Below are positions 7,212 to 14,164 of a DNA stretch of 64,000 nt, one piece after another. How positions within the stretch are numbered: position 1 is the stretch's first letter; every line of letters begins with the position of its first letter. Location: contig NZ_JAUSOO010000133.1 of the NCBI RefSeq assembly GCF_030656115.1, forward strand, positions 104,274-168,273, read 5' to 3'. The position numbers and the translations under genes are program-made. This DNA comes from Hydrogenophaga sp. (lineage in GTDB: Bacteria > Pseudomonadota > Gammaproteobacteria > Burkholderiales > Burkholderiaceae_C). Below the pieces are notes generated by a model that saw only the letters and a list, made by a program, of their open reading frames with translations, made no database searches and was not told where the DNA came from.

Positions 7212-8045
7212 TCAGCAGTCGGTGAGCTGCTTGCCGTTGCCACCGGTGGCGGGTGGGCGCTGCTGGCTGTGGGTTCCGGGCTGTTTGCTCAAGTCGGTCT
7301 TCAGGGCAGTGAGCGCTTCGGCCGTGGTTTTGGCTTCGTCGCGCAGGGCCTGCAGGTCGGCGGCGAACTTCTTGGCTTGCGCGTCCATAGCGGCGGTCAC
7401 CTGGTCGCCGAAGGTCTCGAAGCCTTTGAGCACCTCGCTGAACATGGCGTTGTCGGTGCTGGTCTTGCCTTTGAACTTGTCGAGCATGGCGCCAAAGCCC
7501 GCTTTGAACTTGGCCAGCGCGTCGTCACCGGTGGGGCCGGGTTCGTCTTCCAGTTCCAGCTTGAACTCCACGGCTTCGCTGAACACCGCGTCGGGGTGGC
7601 TCTTGCGCGCTTTCAGCGGGCTCTTGTCGCCCTGGGCCGCGCTGAATGCCAGCATCTCGGTGCCCAGGCTGGCGGGGGTGTCGGTCACACCTAGGCCGGT
7701 CAGGTAGGCCTCGCCGGTGTCTGCGAACTTGGGCGTTACCTCGATCGAGGTGTAGATCTTCTGGCGCGCTTTGCTCATTGCAACCAGCTCGGGTGTGGGG
7801 TCGAGCTGGGCAAACAGCGCCAGCTTGCCGTCGGCGTCTTGCTCAGACTTCACGGCCACCACGTCGCCATATGCCTTGAAAATGCTGTCTGGGTACATGC
7901 CGCGCATATGCTCCATCCAGATGCGGGCACCGTATTTCACGGGGCTGAAATTCTTGACGATCTGCTCGATCCAGCTGCGCTGGATAACGCGGCCGTCGGT
8001 GGTGGCGCCCTCGGTGGCTACGCGGAAAAACTTGCTTTTGGCCAT
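7212..8045 (-). CDS. P2 gpO-like capsid scaffolding protein / protease
   Basis: This 277-residue protein matches P2 gpO, the scaffold that guides shell assembly and then cleaves itself and gpN. The N-terminal protease half begins MAKSKFFRVATEGATTDGR and includes YGARIWMEHMRGMYPDS and ASLGTEMLAFSA. The C-terminal half is a charged helical scaffold (FKAGFGAMLDKFKGK to LKTDLSKQPG). I use the ATG at 8045. A frame extension to 8240 runs into the divergent gpP gene and is not plausible. The 161 bases up to gpP should hold the divergent late promoters. Confidence 0.92.
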   Translation of the reverse strand: MAKSKFFRVATEGATTDGRVIQRSWIEQIVKNFSPVKYGARIWMEHMRGMYPDSIFKAYGDVVAVKSEQDADGKLALFAQLDPTPELVAMSKARQKIYTSIEVTPKFADTGEAYLTGLGVTDTPASLGTEMLAFSAAQGDKSPLKARKSHPDAVFSEAVEFKLELEDEPGPTGDDALAKFKAGFGAMLDKFKGKTSTDNAMFSEVLKGFETFGDQVTAAMDAQAKKFAADLQALRDEAKTTAEALTALKTDLSKQPGTHSQQRPPATGGNGKQLTDC

Positions 8046-8206
8046 GGTGTGCGGGGGGTTGGCTGTTGATGTGTCGCCATGATTTACCGCCTTCGCGCGA
8101 TCCTCAACCCGCGCGCCGTGTGGGCTGGCCCGGTACATGCAGGGCAGGGCGCCAGGCCCCCGCTGCAGCCTTGTCGGGCCCGCTTTAGGCCCGAATACTC
8201 GGGGCC

Positions 8207-9994
8207 ATGCCGGCCACCAAGCTCCGAAAAATCGACACATCCATACTCGACACCCAGGCCGATAAGCGCCGCCGCGCCCGTGATTTGTATTGGCAGGGCT
8301 GGCGAATCACTTACATCGCCGAACACATTGGCGAGCCCAGAACCACCGTGCACGGCTGGAAGGATGCCGAAAAGTGGGACGAGGCGCAACCCATCCAACG
8401 GGTGGAGGGCGCCATTGAATCGCGCATGGTGCAGCTGCTGGCCAAAGACCAGAAGACCGGCGGCGACTTCAAGGAAATCGACCTGCTTGGCCGCCAGATC
8501 GAGCGCCTGGCACGGGTGCGCAACTACGAAAAGACCGGAAAAGAAAAGGAGCTGAACCCGAAGATTGAAAACCGCAACGCGGCGCCCAAGAAAACGCCCG
8601 ACCGCAACCACTTCGACGAAGACCAGGTGGAGCAGCTGCAGAGCGCTTTTCGGGACTCCAACTTCGAATACCAAAAGGTGTGGTTCCGCAACGGCGAACA
8701 GCGCACCCGCATGATCCTGAAGAGTCGCCAGATTGGGGCCACTTGGTACTTTGCCCGGGAGGCGCTCATTGACGCCATCACCACCGGGCGCAATCAGATT
8801 TTTCTGAGCGCCAGCAAGTCGCAGGCCCACATCTTCAAGCAATACATCAAACAGTTCGCGGGCGATGCGGTGGGCGTGGAGCTGTCGGGCGACCCTATCG
8901 TGCTCAGCAACGGCGCGCACATCTACTTTTTGGGCACCAACGCGCGCACGGCCCAGGGCTACCACGGCAATTTTTATTTTGATGAATTCTTCTGGACCCA
9001 GAAATTCACCGAACTCAACACCGTGGCCTCGGGCATGGCGATGCACAAGATGTGGCGCAAGACCTATTTCAGCACGCCCAGCAGCGTGCAGCACGAGGCC
9101 CATGCGCTGTGGAGTGGCGATAAGTTCAACAAACGCAAGGCGAAAGGCGATCGCGTCAAATTCGACCTGACCCACGACCGACTGAGCGGTGGCGGCTTCA
9201 CCGGCGAAGACCGGGTGTGGCGCAACATCGTCAACATCATTGACGCGGAGCGCGGCGGCTGCGATCTCTTCGACATCGAAGAGCTGCGCATGGAATACAG
9301 CCCGGAAGAGTTCGAAAACCTGCTCATGTGCGGTTTTGTTGACGACTCACAGAGCGTGTTCCCCTTGGCCGCGATGCAGAAATGCATGGTGGACACCTGG
9401 GAGGTTTGGGACGATGTGAAGCCCTTCGCCATGCGGCCCTATGGCTTCATGCCGGTGTGGGTGGGCTACGACCCCAGCCGCACCGGCGACAGCGCGGGCT
9501 TGGTGGTGCTGGCCCCGCCGGTGGGGCCCAACGGCAAGTTCAAGGTGTTGGAGCGCCACCAGTTCAAGGGCATGGACTTTGAGGCGCAGGCCGAAGCCAT
9601 CCGCAAGATCACCCAGCGGTACAACGTGGCCAATATCGGTATCGACACCACCGGCATTGGCCTGGCGGTGTACGAGCTGGTCAAGAAGTTCTTCCCCGCC
9701 GTGAAGGCTATCCACTACTCGATCGAGGTCAAACAGCAGCTCATTTACAAGGCGCTGTCGGTGGTGGGCAAGGGGCGGCTCGAATTCGATGCCTCGTGGG
9801 TGGATCTGGCCCACAGCTTCATGGCGCTCAAAAAAGTGCTCACCCCATCGGGCAACGCTGTCACCTACAACGCGGGCCGCTCGGACGAAATCGGCCATGC
9901 CGATCTGGCCTGGGCCACGATGCACGCCCTCAGCTTCGAGCCGCTTGAAGGCAACACCGGACAAGTCAAATCCATCATGGAGATCTACGGATGA
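8207..9994 (+). CDS. P2 gpP-like terminase ATPase (large subunit)
   Basis: This 595-residue packaging motor translocates DNA into the head. An N-terminal helix-turn-helix-like region (WQGWRITYIAEHIGEPRTTV) is followed by an ATPase with a Walker-A-like KSRQIGAT and a Walker-B-like NFYFDEFFW. A nuclease-type half has acidic residues in GYDPSRTGDSAG and IGIDTTGIG. It is divergent from gpO and its stop overlaps the gpQ start (ATGA), as in the P2 PQ transcript. Confidence 0.95.
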   Translation: MPATKLRKIDTSILDTQADKRRRARDLYWQGWRITYIAEHIGEPRTTVHGWKDAEKWDEAQPIQRVEGAIESRMVQLLAKDQKTGGDFKEIDLLGRQIERLARVRNYEKTGKEKELNPKIENRNAAPKKTPDRNHFDEDQVEQLQSAFRDSNFEYQKVWFRNGEQRTRMILKSRQIGATWYFAREALIDAITTGRNQIFLSASKSQAHIFKQYIKQFAGDAVGVELSGDPIVLSNGAHIYFLGTNARTAQGYHGNFYFDEFFWTQKFTELNTVASGMAMHKMWRKTYFSTPSSVQHEAHALWSGDKFNKRKAKGDRVKFDLTHDRLSGGGFTGEDRVWRNIVNIIDAERGGCDLFDIEELRMEYSPEEFENLLMCGFVDDSQSVFPLAAMQKCMVDTWEVWDDVKPFAMRPYGFMPVWVGYDPSRTGDSAGLVVLAPPVGPNGKFKVLERHQFKGMDFEAQAEAIRKITQRYNVANIGIDTTGIGLAVYELVKKFFPAVKAIHYSIEVKQQLIYKALSVVGKGRLEFDASWVDLAHSFMALKKVLTPSGNAVTYNAGRSDEIGHADLAWATMHALSFEPLEGNTGQVKSIMEIYG

Positions 9995-11028
9995 CCGACA
10001 ACACAACACCCACCGAGGCCACACCCAGCAAGGGCGAGGCCTTCACCTTCGGCGAGCCAACGCCCGTCATGGACCGGCGCGACATCCTTGATTACGTCGA
10101 GGCCTGGAGCAATGGCCGGTGGTACGAGCCGCCGGTCAGCTTCGAAGGCCTGGCCAAGAGTTTTCGCAGCAGCACGCACCACGGCAGCGCGCTGTATTTC
10201 AAGCGCAACGTGTTGGCCAGCTGCTTTGTGCCGCACCCCTGGCTGGACCGTGAAACCTTTGCCGCCCTGGCGCTGGACTTCCTCACGTTCGGCAACGGCT
10301 ACCTGGAGCGCGTTCGCAACCGCTTGGGCGGCACGCTGCGCCTGCGCCACTCGCTGGCCAAATACACCCGCCGTGGCGCCGTGGACATGAGCCAGTACTT
10401 CTTTGTGCGCGGCTGGCAGACCGAACACGAGTTCGAGCCCGGCAGCGTGTGGCACCTGCGCGAGTTCGACATCAACCAAGAGGTTTACGGCCTGCCCGAA
10501 TACCTCAGCAGCCTGCAAGCCGCCTGGCTCAACGAGAGCGCCACCCTGTTCCGCCGCCGCTACTACAACAACGGCTCCCATGCCGGGTACATCCTGTACA
10601 TCAACGACGCCCAGCAAGGCCAGGAGGACGTGGACAACATCCGCACCGCGCTCAAGGAAGCCAAGGGGCCGGGCAACTTTCGCAACCTGTTCCTGTACAG
10701 CCCGAACGGCAAAAAAGACGGTGTGCAGGTGATCCCGGTCAGCGAGGTGGCCGCCAAAGACGACTTCTTCAACATCAAAAACGTGAGCCGCGACGATGTG
10801 CTGGCCGCCCACCGCATACCGCCGCAGCTCATGGGCGTGGTGCCCAGCAACACCGGCGGGTTCGGCGCCGTGCTGCCCGCCGCCCAGGTGTTCGCCCGCA
10901 ATGAACTGCTGCCCCTGCAGCAGCGCTTGGAAACGCTGAACGACTGGATCGGCGAAGAGGTGGTGAGGTTTGATCCTTACATCATCGCGAGCACCGAGCC
11001 CAAAGCCAACTCGGGAGCCCTTCAATGA
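9991..11028 (+). CDS. P2 gpQ-like portal protein
   Basis: At 345 residues this equals P2 gpQ (344), the dodecameric portal through which DNA enters and leaves. Diagnostic segments include EPPVSFEGLAKSFRSSTHHG, ALYFKRNVL, FGNGYLERVRNRLG, YGLPEYLSSLQAAWLNE, LFRRRYYNNGSHAGYILYI and AHRIPPQLMGVVPSNTGGFG. It is translationally coupled to gpP upstream and to the HAD gene downstream (ATGA overlaps at both ends). Confidence 0.95.
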   Translation: MTDNTTPTEATPSKGEAFTFGEPTPVMDRRDILDYVEAWSNGRWYEPPVSFEGLAKSFRSSTHHGSALYFKRNVLASCFVPHPWLDRETFAALALDFLTFGNGYLERVRNRLGGTLRLRHSLAKYTRRGAVDMSQYFFVRGWQTEHEFEPGSVWHLREFDINQEVYGLPEYLSSLQAAWLNESATLFRRRYYNNGSHAGYILYINDAQQGQEDVDNIRTALKEAKGPGNFRNLFLYSPNGKKDGVQVIPVSEVAAKDDFFNIKNVSRDDVLAAHRIPPQLMGVVPSNTGGFGAVLPAAQVFARNELLPLQQRLETLNDWIGEEVVRFDPYIIASTEPKANSGALQ

Positions 11029-11381
11029 CAGCCAAACCATGGATCGCCGTTGACTTTGATGGCACGCTGGCCAAATTCACCTCGGACGGATCAATCGGCG
11101 CACCCATTCAACCCATGTGGGACCGGGTGAACCAGTGGCTCAAGGAAGGGAAAACGGTTCGCATTTTCACCGTTCGGGCTGGCGATGATGAACAGGTCAC
11201 CGCCGTTCAAAAGTGGCTCAAAAAGAACAACCTCCCGGTTCTGCCCATCACCAACATCAAGTCTGCCGGGCTGCAATCCCTGTGGGACGATCGCGCGGTT
11301 CGAGTGCATCGCAACACCGGGAAAATCTGCAACGGCTGCAACAGCGTGCAGCACAGCGGCCACGAAATCACCGACTGCTGA
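11025..11381 (+). CDS. HAD-superfamily phosphatase-like protein encoded behind the portal gene
   Basis: This 118-residue protein begins with the HAD motif I in WIAVDFDGTLA (Asp9 nucleophile and Asp11 acid/base by analogy). It also has a TVRIFTVRAGDDE strand resembling motif II and a late WDDRAVRVH acidic motif. HAD enzymes of this size dephosphorylate small metabolites, nucleotides or DNA ends. The Cys-rich tail (ICNGCN and a final Cys) could bind metal. It overlaps gpQ by ATGA, so it is made with the packaging genes, and a terminator follows. A role in DNA-end repair or nucleotide metabolism is inference. Confidence 0.75.
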   Translation: MTAKPWIAVDFDGTLAKFTSDGSIGAPIQPMWDRVNQWLKEGKTVRIFTVRAGDDEQVTAVQKWLKKNNLPVLPITNIKSAGLQSLWDDRAVRVHRNTGKICNGCNSVQHSGHEITDC

Positions 11382-11408
11382 CCTTTCCCCATGGGCTTTG
11401 CGCCCAGC

Positions 11409-11444
11409 AAAAAGCCCGCTAGGGGCAACCTTGGCGGGCTTTTT
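11409..11444. terminator. Bidirectional intrinsic terminator after the gpP-gpQ-HAD transcript
   Basis: A perfect stem (AAAAAGCCCGC pairing with GCGGGCTTTTT) encloses a 14-base loop and has T-runs in both directions. It separates the plus-strand packaging genes from the minus-strand KilA-N operon, where the two transcripts converge. Confidence 0.9.
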
Positions 11445-11562
11445 GGTGTCTGTCGGTGGTGGGTGGTCAGTAGTCGTTGTACCCGGTGATCTGGTTGATC
11501 TTGTCGCAGTACGCCTGAAGCGGCTGCTCCATGTTTCCAAGCAACCCACGAATACCATCGGC

Positions 11563-11820
11563 TTAGGGTTGTCTCAAACCAAGGCCAGCCGCCAGCCCTT
11601 CACCCAGAACCCGCATGCCGAACGCCGTCTGGCGCATGCTGTAAACCAAGCGGTCCAGGTCGTACAGCTGCACACGGAAAGCCTGCTCCAAGTCGTCAAC
11701 CCCCAGCGCCGCGGCCATGGGCCGGGCCACCTCGGGGCGCCGCAGGGTTTCCAGCACGGCGGCCAGCGTCAACACGGTGGGCTCGCCTTTGGGCTGGGTG
11801 GTGTTGGCTTGCGTGTTCAT
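11563..11820 (-). CDS. Small prophage protein downstream of the KilA-N gene
   Basis: This 85-residue protein is mostly helical and hydrophobic-acidic (LAAVLETLRRPEVARPMAAA, FRVQLYDLDRLVYSMRQTAF). It is not a family I recognise. Its ATG overlaps the stop of the KilA-N gene (ATGA), which makes cotranslation likely. After the TAA the same frame continues open for 31 codons (DGIRGLLGNMEQPLQAYCDK and onward) to a TGA at 11467-11469. That stretch looks coding, so the gene may have lost its C-terminus to a nonsense mutation. Confidence 0.6.
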   Translation of the reverse strand: MNTQANTTQPKGEPTVLTLAAVLETLRRPEVARPMAAALGVDDLEQAFRVQLYDLDRLVYSMRQTAFGMRVLGEGLAAGLGLRQP

Positions 11821-12725
11821 GCTGCACCGCCTTTCTGGGCTTGAAACACCCAGGCGTGAATGGTCAACCCGGCGTGCTGGCTGTTCACCGTCTTCACATC
11901 CACAAAGCGCGGCGAGCGGCAGGCCCGCAGGTGCTTCTTCAGCGCGCCCAAGGGCGCCAGCATCATGTGTTCCTTCTCGGCCAGCTCACACACCTGCTTC
12001 AGGTTCAGAGCAATCAGTTCAGGGTTTCGCGAGTGGTTCACCGGGTGGCCCATGCGTTCCAGCGCCAGAACCGCAACCCAGAACTCCCGCGCCATCTCGC
12101 TGGCCTCTGGCGCCGTCTGCCCAATGGCGTCCAGCGGTGGCGCCGTCTGGCCCAGGTCGTGGAACACCGCCACCAGCTGCTGGTACATCGCCTCGCGCAG
12201 CTCGCGCCCCGTCTCCACCTTCAGCCGCTCCACCAGCTTCCAGCTGTGGTCCTGCAGGGCAATCAGCTGGGTGGTGGGCATGCCGGTGTGCTTGCCCACC
12301 GGTGCGCTGGACTGGATGGCCGGGCCGGGCTTGCCGGTGACCACCGCGTCAAAGGTGCGGATCACCTTCAGGTGGAAGGCTGGGCTGATCCACATGGCGT
12401 AGGCGTAGACCAGTTCGCGCACTGCGTAGGTTCCACCGGTGCGGCCCTCAGACTTTTTAACTGCTGGGATTCCAGCAGTTAAAGCCGGAATTCCGGCAGT
12501 TTGAATGGCACCGATGGGCTTCCAACTGTGCAGATCTGCACAGTTAGAAATTTCTTGGATCAGCGCTTGGGTTTGAACAAGCTGGAGCCAGTTGCCCGGC
12601 TTGTGGCGGTCTTCACCGCCAGCAGCCTGGTGCAGATCGTTGAGGGAGAAGCGCCCTTGATCGTCCTGGCGGACGTAGGTTTCTTCAAGGATGAGCGGGA
12701 GTGCTCGGGATGGGGTGTTTGCCAT
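11817..12725 (-). CDS. KilA-N domain protein, probable phage antirepressor or regulator
   Basis: This 302-residue protein has an N-terminal KilA-N domain (about residues 15-140) with FSLNDLHQAAGGEDRHKPGN, NWLQLVQTQALIQEI, GGTYAVRELVYAYAMWISPA and FHLKVIRTFDAVV. KilA-N is a DNA-binding fold found in phage antirepressors and regulators. The C-terminal half is helical, with no second domain I can name. Within the KilA-N region a TAGIPA unit is repeated at a DNA palindrome. The start has a GGAG site (12731-12734) that overlaps a block able to pair with the structured leader, so translation is probably controlled by RNA structure. Confidence 0.85.
   Translation of the reverse strand: MANTPSRALPLILEETYVRQDDQGRFSLNDLHQAAGGEDRHKPGNWLQLVQTQALIQEISNCADLHSWKPIGAIQTAGIPALTAGIPAVKKSEGRTGGTYAVRELVYAYAMWISPAFHLKVIRTFDAVVTGKPGPAIQSSAPVGKHTGMPTTQLIALQDHSWKLVERLKVETGRELREAMYQQLVAVFHDLGQTAPPLDAIGQTAPEASEMAREFWVAVLALERMGHPVNHSRNPELIALNLKQVCELAEKEHMMLAPLGALKKHLRACRSPRFVDVKTVNSQHAGLTIHAWVFQAQKGGAA
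12459..12545. repeat. Three palindromes inside the KilA-N coding region
   Basis: Within 87 bases lie a near-perfect 22-bp palindrome (12459-12480, arms AACTGCTGG and CCAGCAGTT), a perfect 14-bp palindrome (12484-12497, GCCGGAATTCCGGC) and a perfect 22-bp palindrome (12524-12545, arms AACTGTGCAGA and TCTGCACAGTT). The first two encode the repeated TAGIPA unit. All lie in the KilA-N domain and could be operator sites or small hairpin insertions. Confidence 0.8.
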
Positions 12726-12883
12726 GATGGCTCCAGGTTGCAGGGTATTGAACCCGCCACCCTAGACGCCAAGAAGGGTGGCAGACCGTGCGGGTTGGCG
12801 TACCGGACCTGGGGCCGGCGAGAGGTCGCCCTCTCCCCGCACGGCCCGCCAAAACGGGTGTTTGGTGTGCTGTGCAGTGCAAC
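12726..12883 (-). promoter_or_regulatory. Structured 5' leader of the KilA-N mRNA (candidate RNA switch)
   Basis: Read as RNA from the minus strand, this leader folds into a closing 9-bp stem (12836-12844 with 12786-12794). Inside are a GAGAGG-GCGA-CCUCUC hairpin (12820-12835) and a small hairpin presenting CCAGGU. After it a 7-bp hairpin (12775-12781 with 12757-12763) presents UUGGCGU in its loop. CCAGGU (12807-12812) can pair with ACCUGG at the KilA-N Shine-Dalgarno site (12733-12738). ACGCCAA (12795-12801) can pair with UUGGCGU (12766-12772). The upstream small RNA carries the same two blocks and can compete for these partners. Confidence 0.65.
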
Positions 12884-12963
12884 AAAAAAGCCGCTGTCCT
12901 TTCGGGGCGCGGCTGTTGCGCCAGGTAGTTCCGGGACGCCAATCCCGTGTTCTTTTCAGAACG
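12884..12963 (-). ncRNA. Candidate c4-like antisense RNA upstream of the KilA-N gene
   Basis: An approximately 80-nt transcript is predicted from a promoter just upstream to an intrinsic terminator (stem AGCCGC/GCGGCT followed by six U). It has three hairpins: GUUCU-GAAA-AGAAC at the 5' end (12949-12962), CGGGA-UUGGCG-UCCCG (12932-12947) and the terminator (12889-12914). The stretch 12921-12942 is complementary to leader positions 12795-12812 over 17 base pairs (7+4+6) with one mismatch and a 4-nt bulge. An antisense RNA upstream of a KilA-N/antirepressor gene is the arrangement of phage c4 RNAs. No family match could be run. Confidence 0.68.
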
Positions 12964-12969
12964 AAGCGG

Positions 12970-12999
12970 AGTGTACACCCGCCCGCGCAGGGTGTGCAA
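12970..12999 (-). promoter_or_regulatory. Sigma-70-like promoter with overlapping operator for the small RNA / KilA-N transcript
   Basis: On the minus strand TTGCAC (-35, 12994-12999) and TACACT (-10, 12970-12975) are 18 bases apart, predicting a start near 12963. An inverted repeat (TGTACACCC at 12972-12980 and GGGTGTGCA at 12990-12998, 8 of 9 matching) covers the space between and parts of both elements, as a repressor operator would. Confidence 0.6.
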
Positions 13000-13526
13000 C
13001 CGCCCAGCAACAGCCAGCCCACTGGAGCGCGACACAAAATTGTGCCGAGCGTCAACCAGCGCTGCTGTGCATGAGTCCGCCGCGCATTGCCACGATTTAC
13101 GGCAGCGAAAGCAACTTATCCACAGGTGGCACGAGCGCCTTTCTTTCACCCTAAATAGCCATCGTCTATCGGTGATTCCGTGCACCTTTTTTGTGCTGGG
13201 TGTTGATCCAATTTCGACCCTCCACCAGAGGCCCTACAAGGCGTTAAAAGCTTTGCGCAGGCCCATGCCTACCCCCTTCTTCGTTCGTCGCGCCCTGAGG
13301 CCCCTGGCAAGCCCACCCCAGACAACCCTCCCCGCAGGTCCTGGCGCGCCGTCAGCACCCCACCCCGCCCCCCCGCTTTTTAGGGCGCGTTCGACGACAG
13401 CGACGGCAATAGGTTTTACCTATGTGGCGTGGCTGTTTTTCGCCCGTTTTCTGTGTCGTGAAAAGACTTGTATTGCCGTGTTTTTGTGCCTGTGGATAAG
13501 TGCTGCTTCTCCAGCCTTTTCCGGGA

Positions 13527-13831
13527 AGGGTTCGGGGAAAACCTGATTTTTTCTCTTGCGCCCTGAAATCGGCCTGGAGCCCGCGTCGTTGCTGGGTTCT
13601 TCATGTCAGAAAGCACCCTGATATTGCCTAACAACAAACCTGATGCCTCTGTAAGTCGTTGATTTATATAGGGTGCTTTATGGGTTGATGTTAGAAAAAC
13701 AAAACATGATTTAGTTAGGTTCATATCAGGGAAATATCAGGGTTTCGAAAAACGCTGAAACCCGCATAAACACAGGGGTTCCGGGCGGTTTTGCTGCGCT
13801 GGTTAGAAAAATCAGGCTTTCCCCGAACCCT
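13527..13831. repeat. 25-bp inverted repeat, arms 13527-13551 and 13807-13831
   Basis: The two arms (starting AGGGTTCGGGGAAA and its complement ending TTTCCCCGAACCCT) match at 24 of 25 positions and are separated by 255 bases. The intervening DNA contains CCCTGATAT at 13616-13624 and ATATCAGGG at 13723-13731 and 13734-13742. Function is unknown. They could be integration-arm or accessory-factor sites. Confidence 0.75.
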
Positions 13832-14005
13832 CCCCGAAATTCTGTGGAGTCTCGCGCACGCACGTCAGGGGCGCACGCGTTGCGCGTGTGTATGTGTTGT
13901 GTATCCGGGGGTTTCTGGTGTCTGCCTGGCGCTGCCTGGTGGACCGCTGCGGCCTGGCAGTCACCACAAAAAGGTAGGCGCTGAGCAAGGTTGCTCAGGC
14001 GTTTC

Positions 14006-14031
14006 GGCCTGTGTAATTGGCCTGTGTAATT
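14006..14031. repeat. Tandem 13-bp direct repeat near the attachment site
   Basis: GGCCTGTGTAATT occurs twice head to tail at 14006-14018 and 14019-14031, followed by a partial GGTGTAAAT. The distance to the tRNA-derived core (about 80 bases) suits integrase arm-type binding sites, but this is inference from position. Confidence 0.7.
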
Positions 14032-14112
14032 TCGGTGTAAATCACTGCCATTTAGGCCTGTTTTCGAGGGCGTTTTGAGGCTCATTCCCCTATGAAGGCC
14101 TGACGCTCGACA

Positions 14113-14160
14113 GCCTTCACACGGCAGGGGTCGCAGGTTCGAACCCTGCACCGCCCACCA
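14113..14160 (+). other. 3' half of a tRNA-Val(CAC) gene: prophage attachment-site duplicate
   Basis: The sequence holds a tRNA 3' half: the 3-bp inner anticodon stem GCC/GGC around the loop TTCACAC (anticodon CAC), a perfect T-arm (GCAGG TTCGAAC CCTGC), the acceptor strand ACCGCCC and encoded ACCA. The 5' half is missing. Upstream bases give no D-arm at the right distance, and the outer anticodon stem has an A-A mismatch where the native gene should pair. This is what remains at the far end of an element integrated into the 3' end of a tRNA gene. The intact tRNA should lie at the other prophage end. Confidence 0.85.
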
Positions 14161-14164
14161 AAAT

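Larger units (their letters stand above)
13000..14112. other. Gene-poor right end of the prophage, rich in repeats
   Basis: I find no convincing gene here on either strand. The longer frames lack recognisable motifs and ribosome binding sites. What is present: two perfect DnaA-box sequences TTATCCACA (13116-13124 plus, 13491-13499 minus), a 25-bp inverted repeat, three copies of ATATCAGGG, a hairpin CTGAGCAA/TTGCTCAG (13981-13998) and a 13-bp tandem repeat. The stretch 13620-13740 is clearly AT-richer. Such clustered short repeats next to an attachment site suggest integrase arm sites or a disused replication region. Confidence 0.6.

Noticed and set aside
6018..7694. 558-codon plus-strand frame opposite the capsid genes
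   Set aside because: It is the antisense shadow of gpM, gpN and gpO, rich in Val/Gly/His as typical for high-GC reverse frames.
8046..8206. Ogr-type activator sites in the gpO/gpP divergent gap
   Set aside because: No convincing dyad matching the P2 late-promoter activator site could be found by eye, so no site is annotated.
12995..13130. Functional phage origin based on the DnaA boxes alone
   Set aside because: P2-type phages replicate by a rolling-circle protein, and no initiator gene is near. Two boxes are suggestive but not enough for an origin call.
13416..13724. 102-codon minus-strand frame in the gene-poor prophage end
   Set aside because: No ribosome binding site, basic low-quality composition and no recognisable motif. 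It overlaps the repeat cluster.
14066..14160. Complete tRNA gene
   Set aside because: Only the 3' half is present. GGGCG at 14069 is too far upstream, and no D-arm can be formed between it and the anticodon stem.
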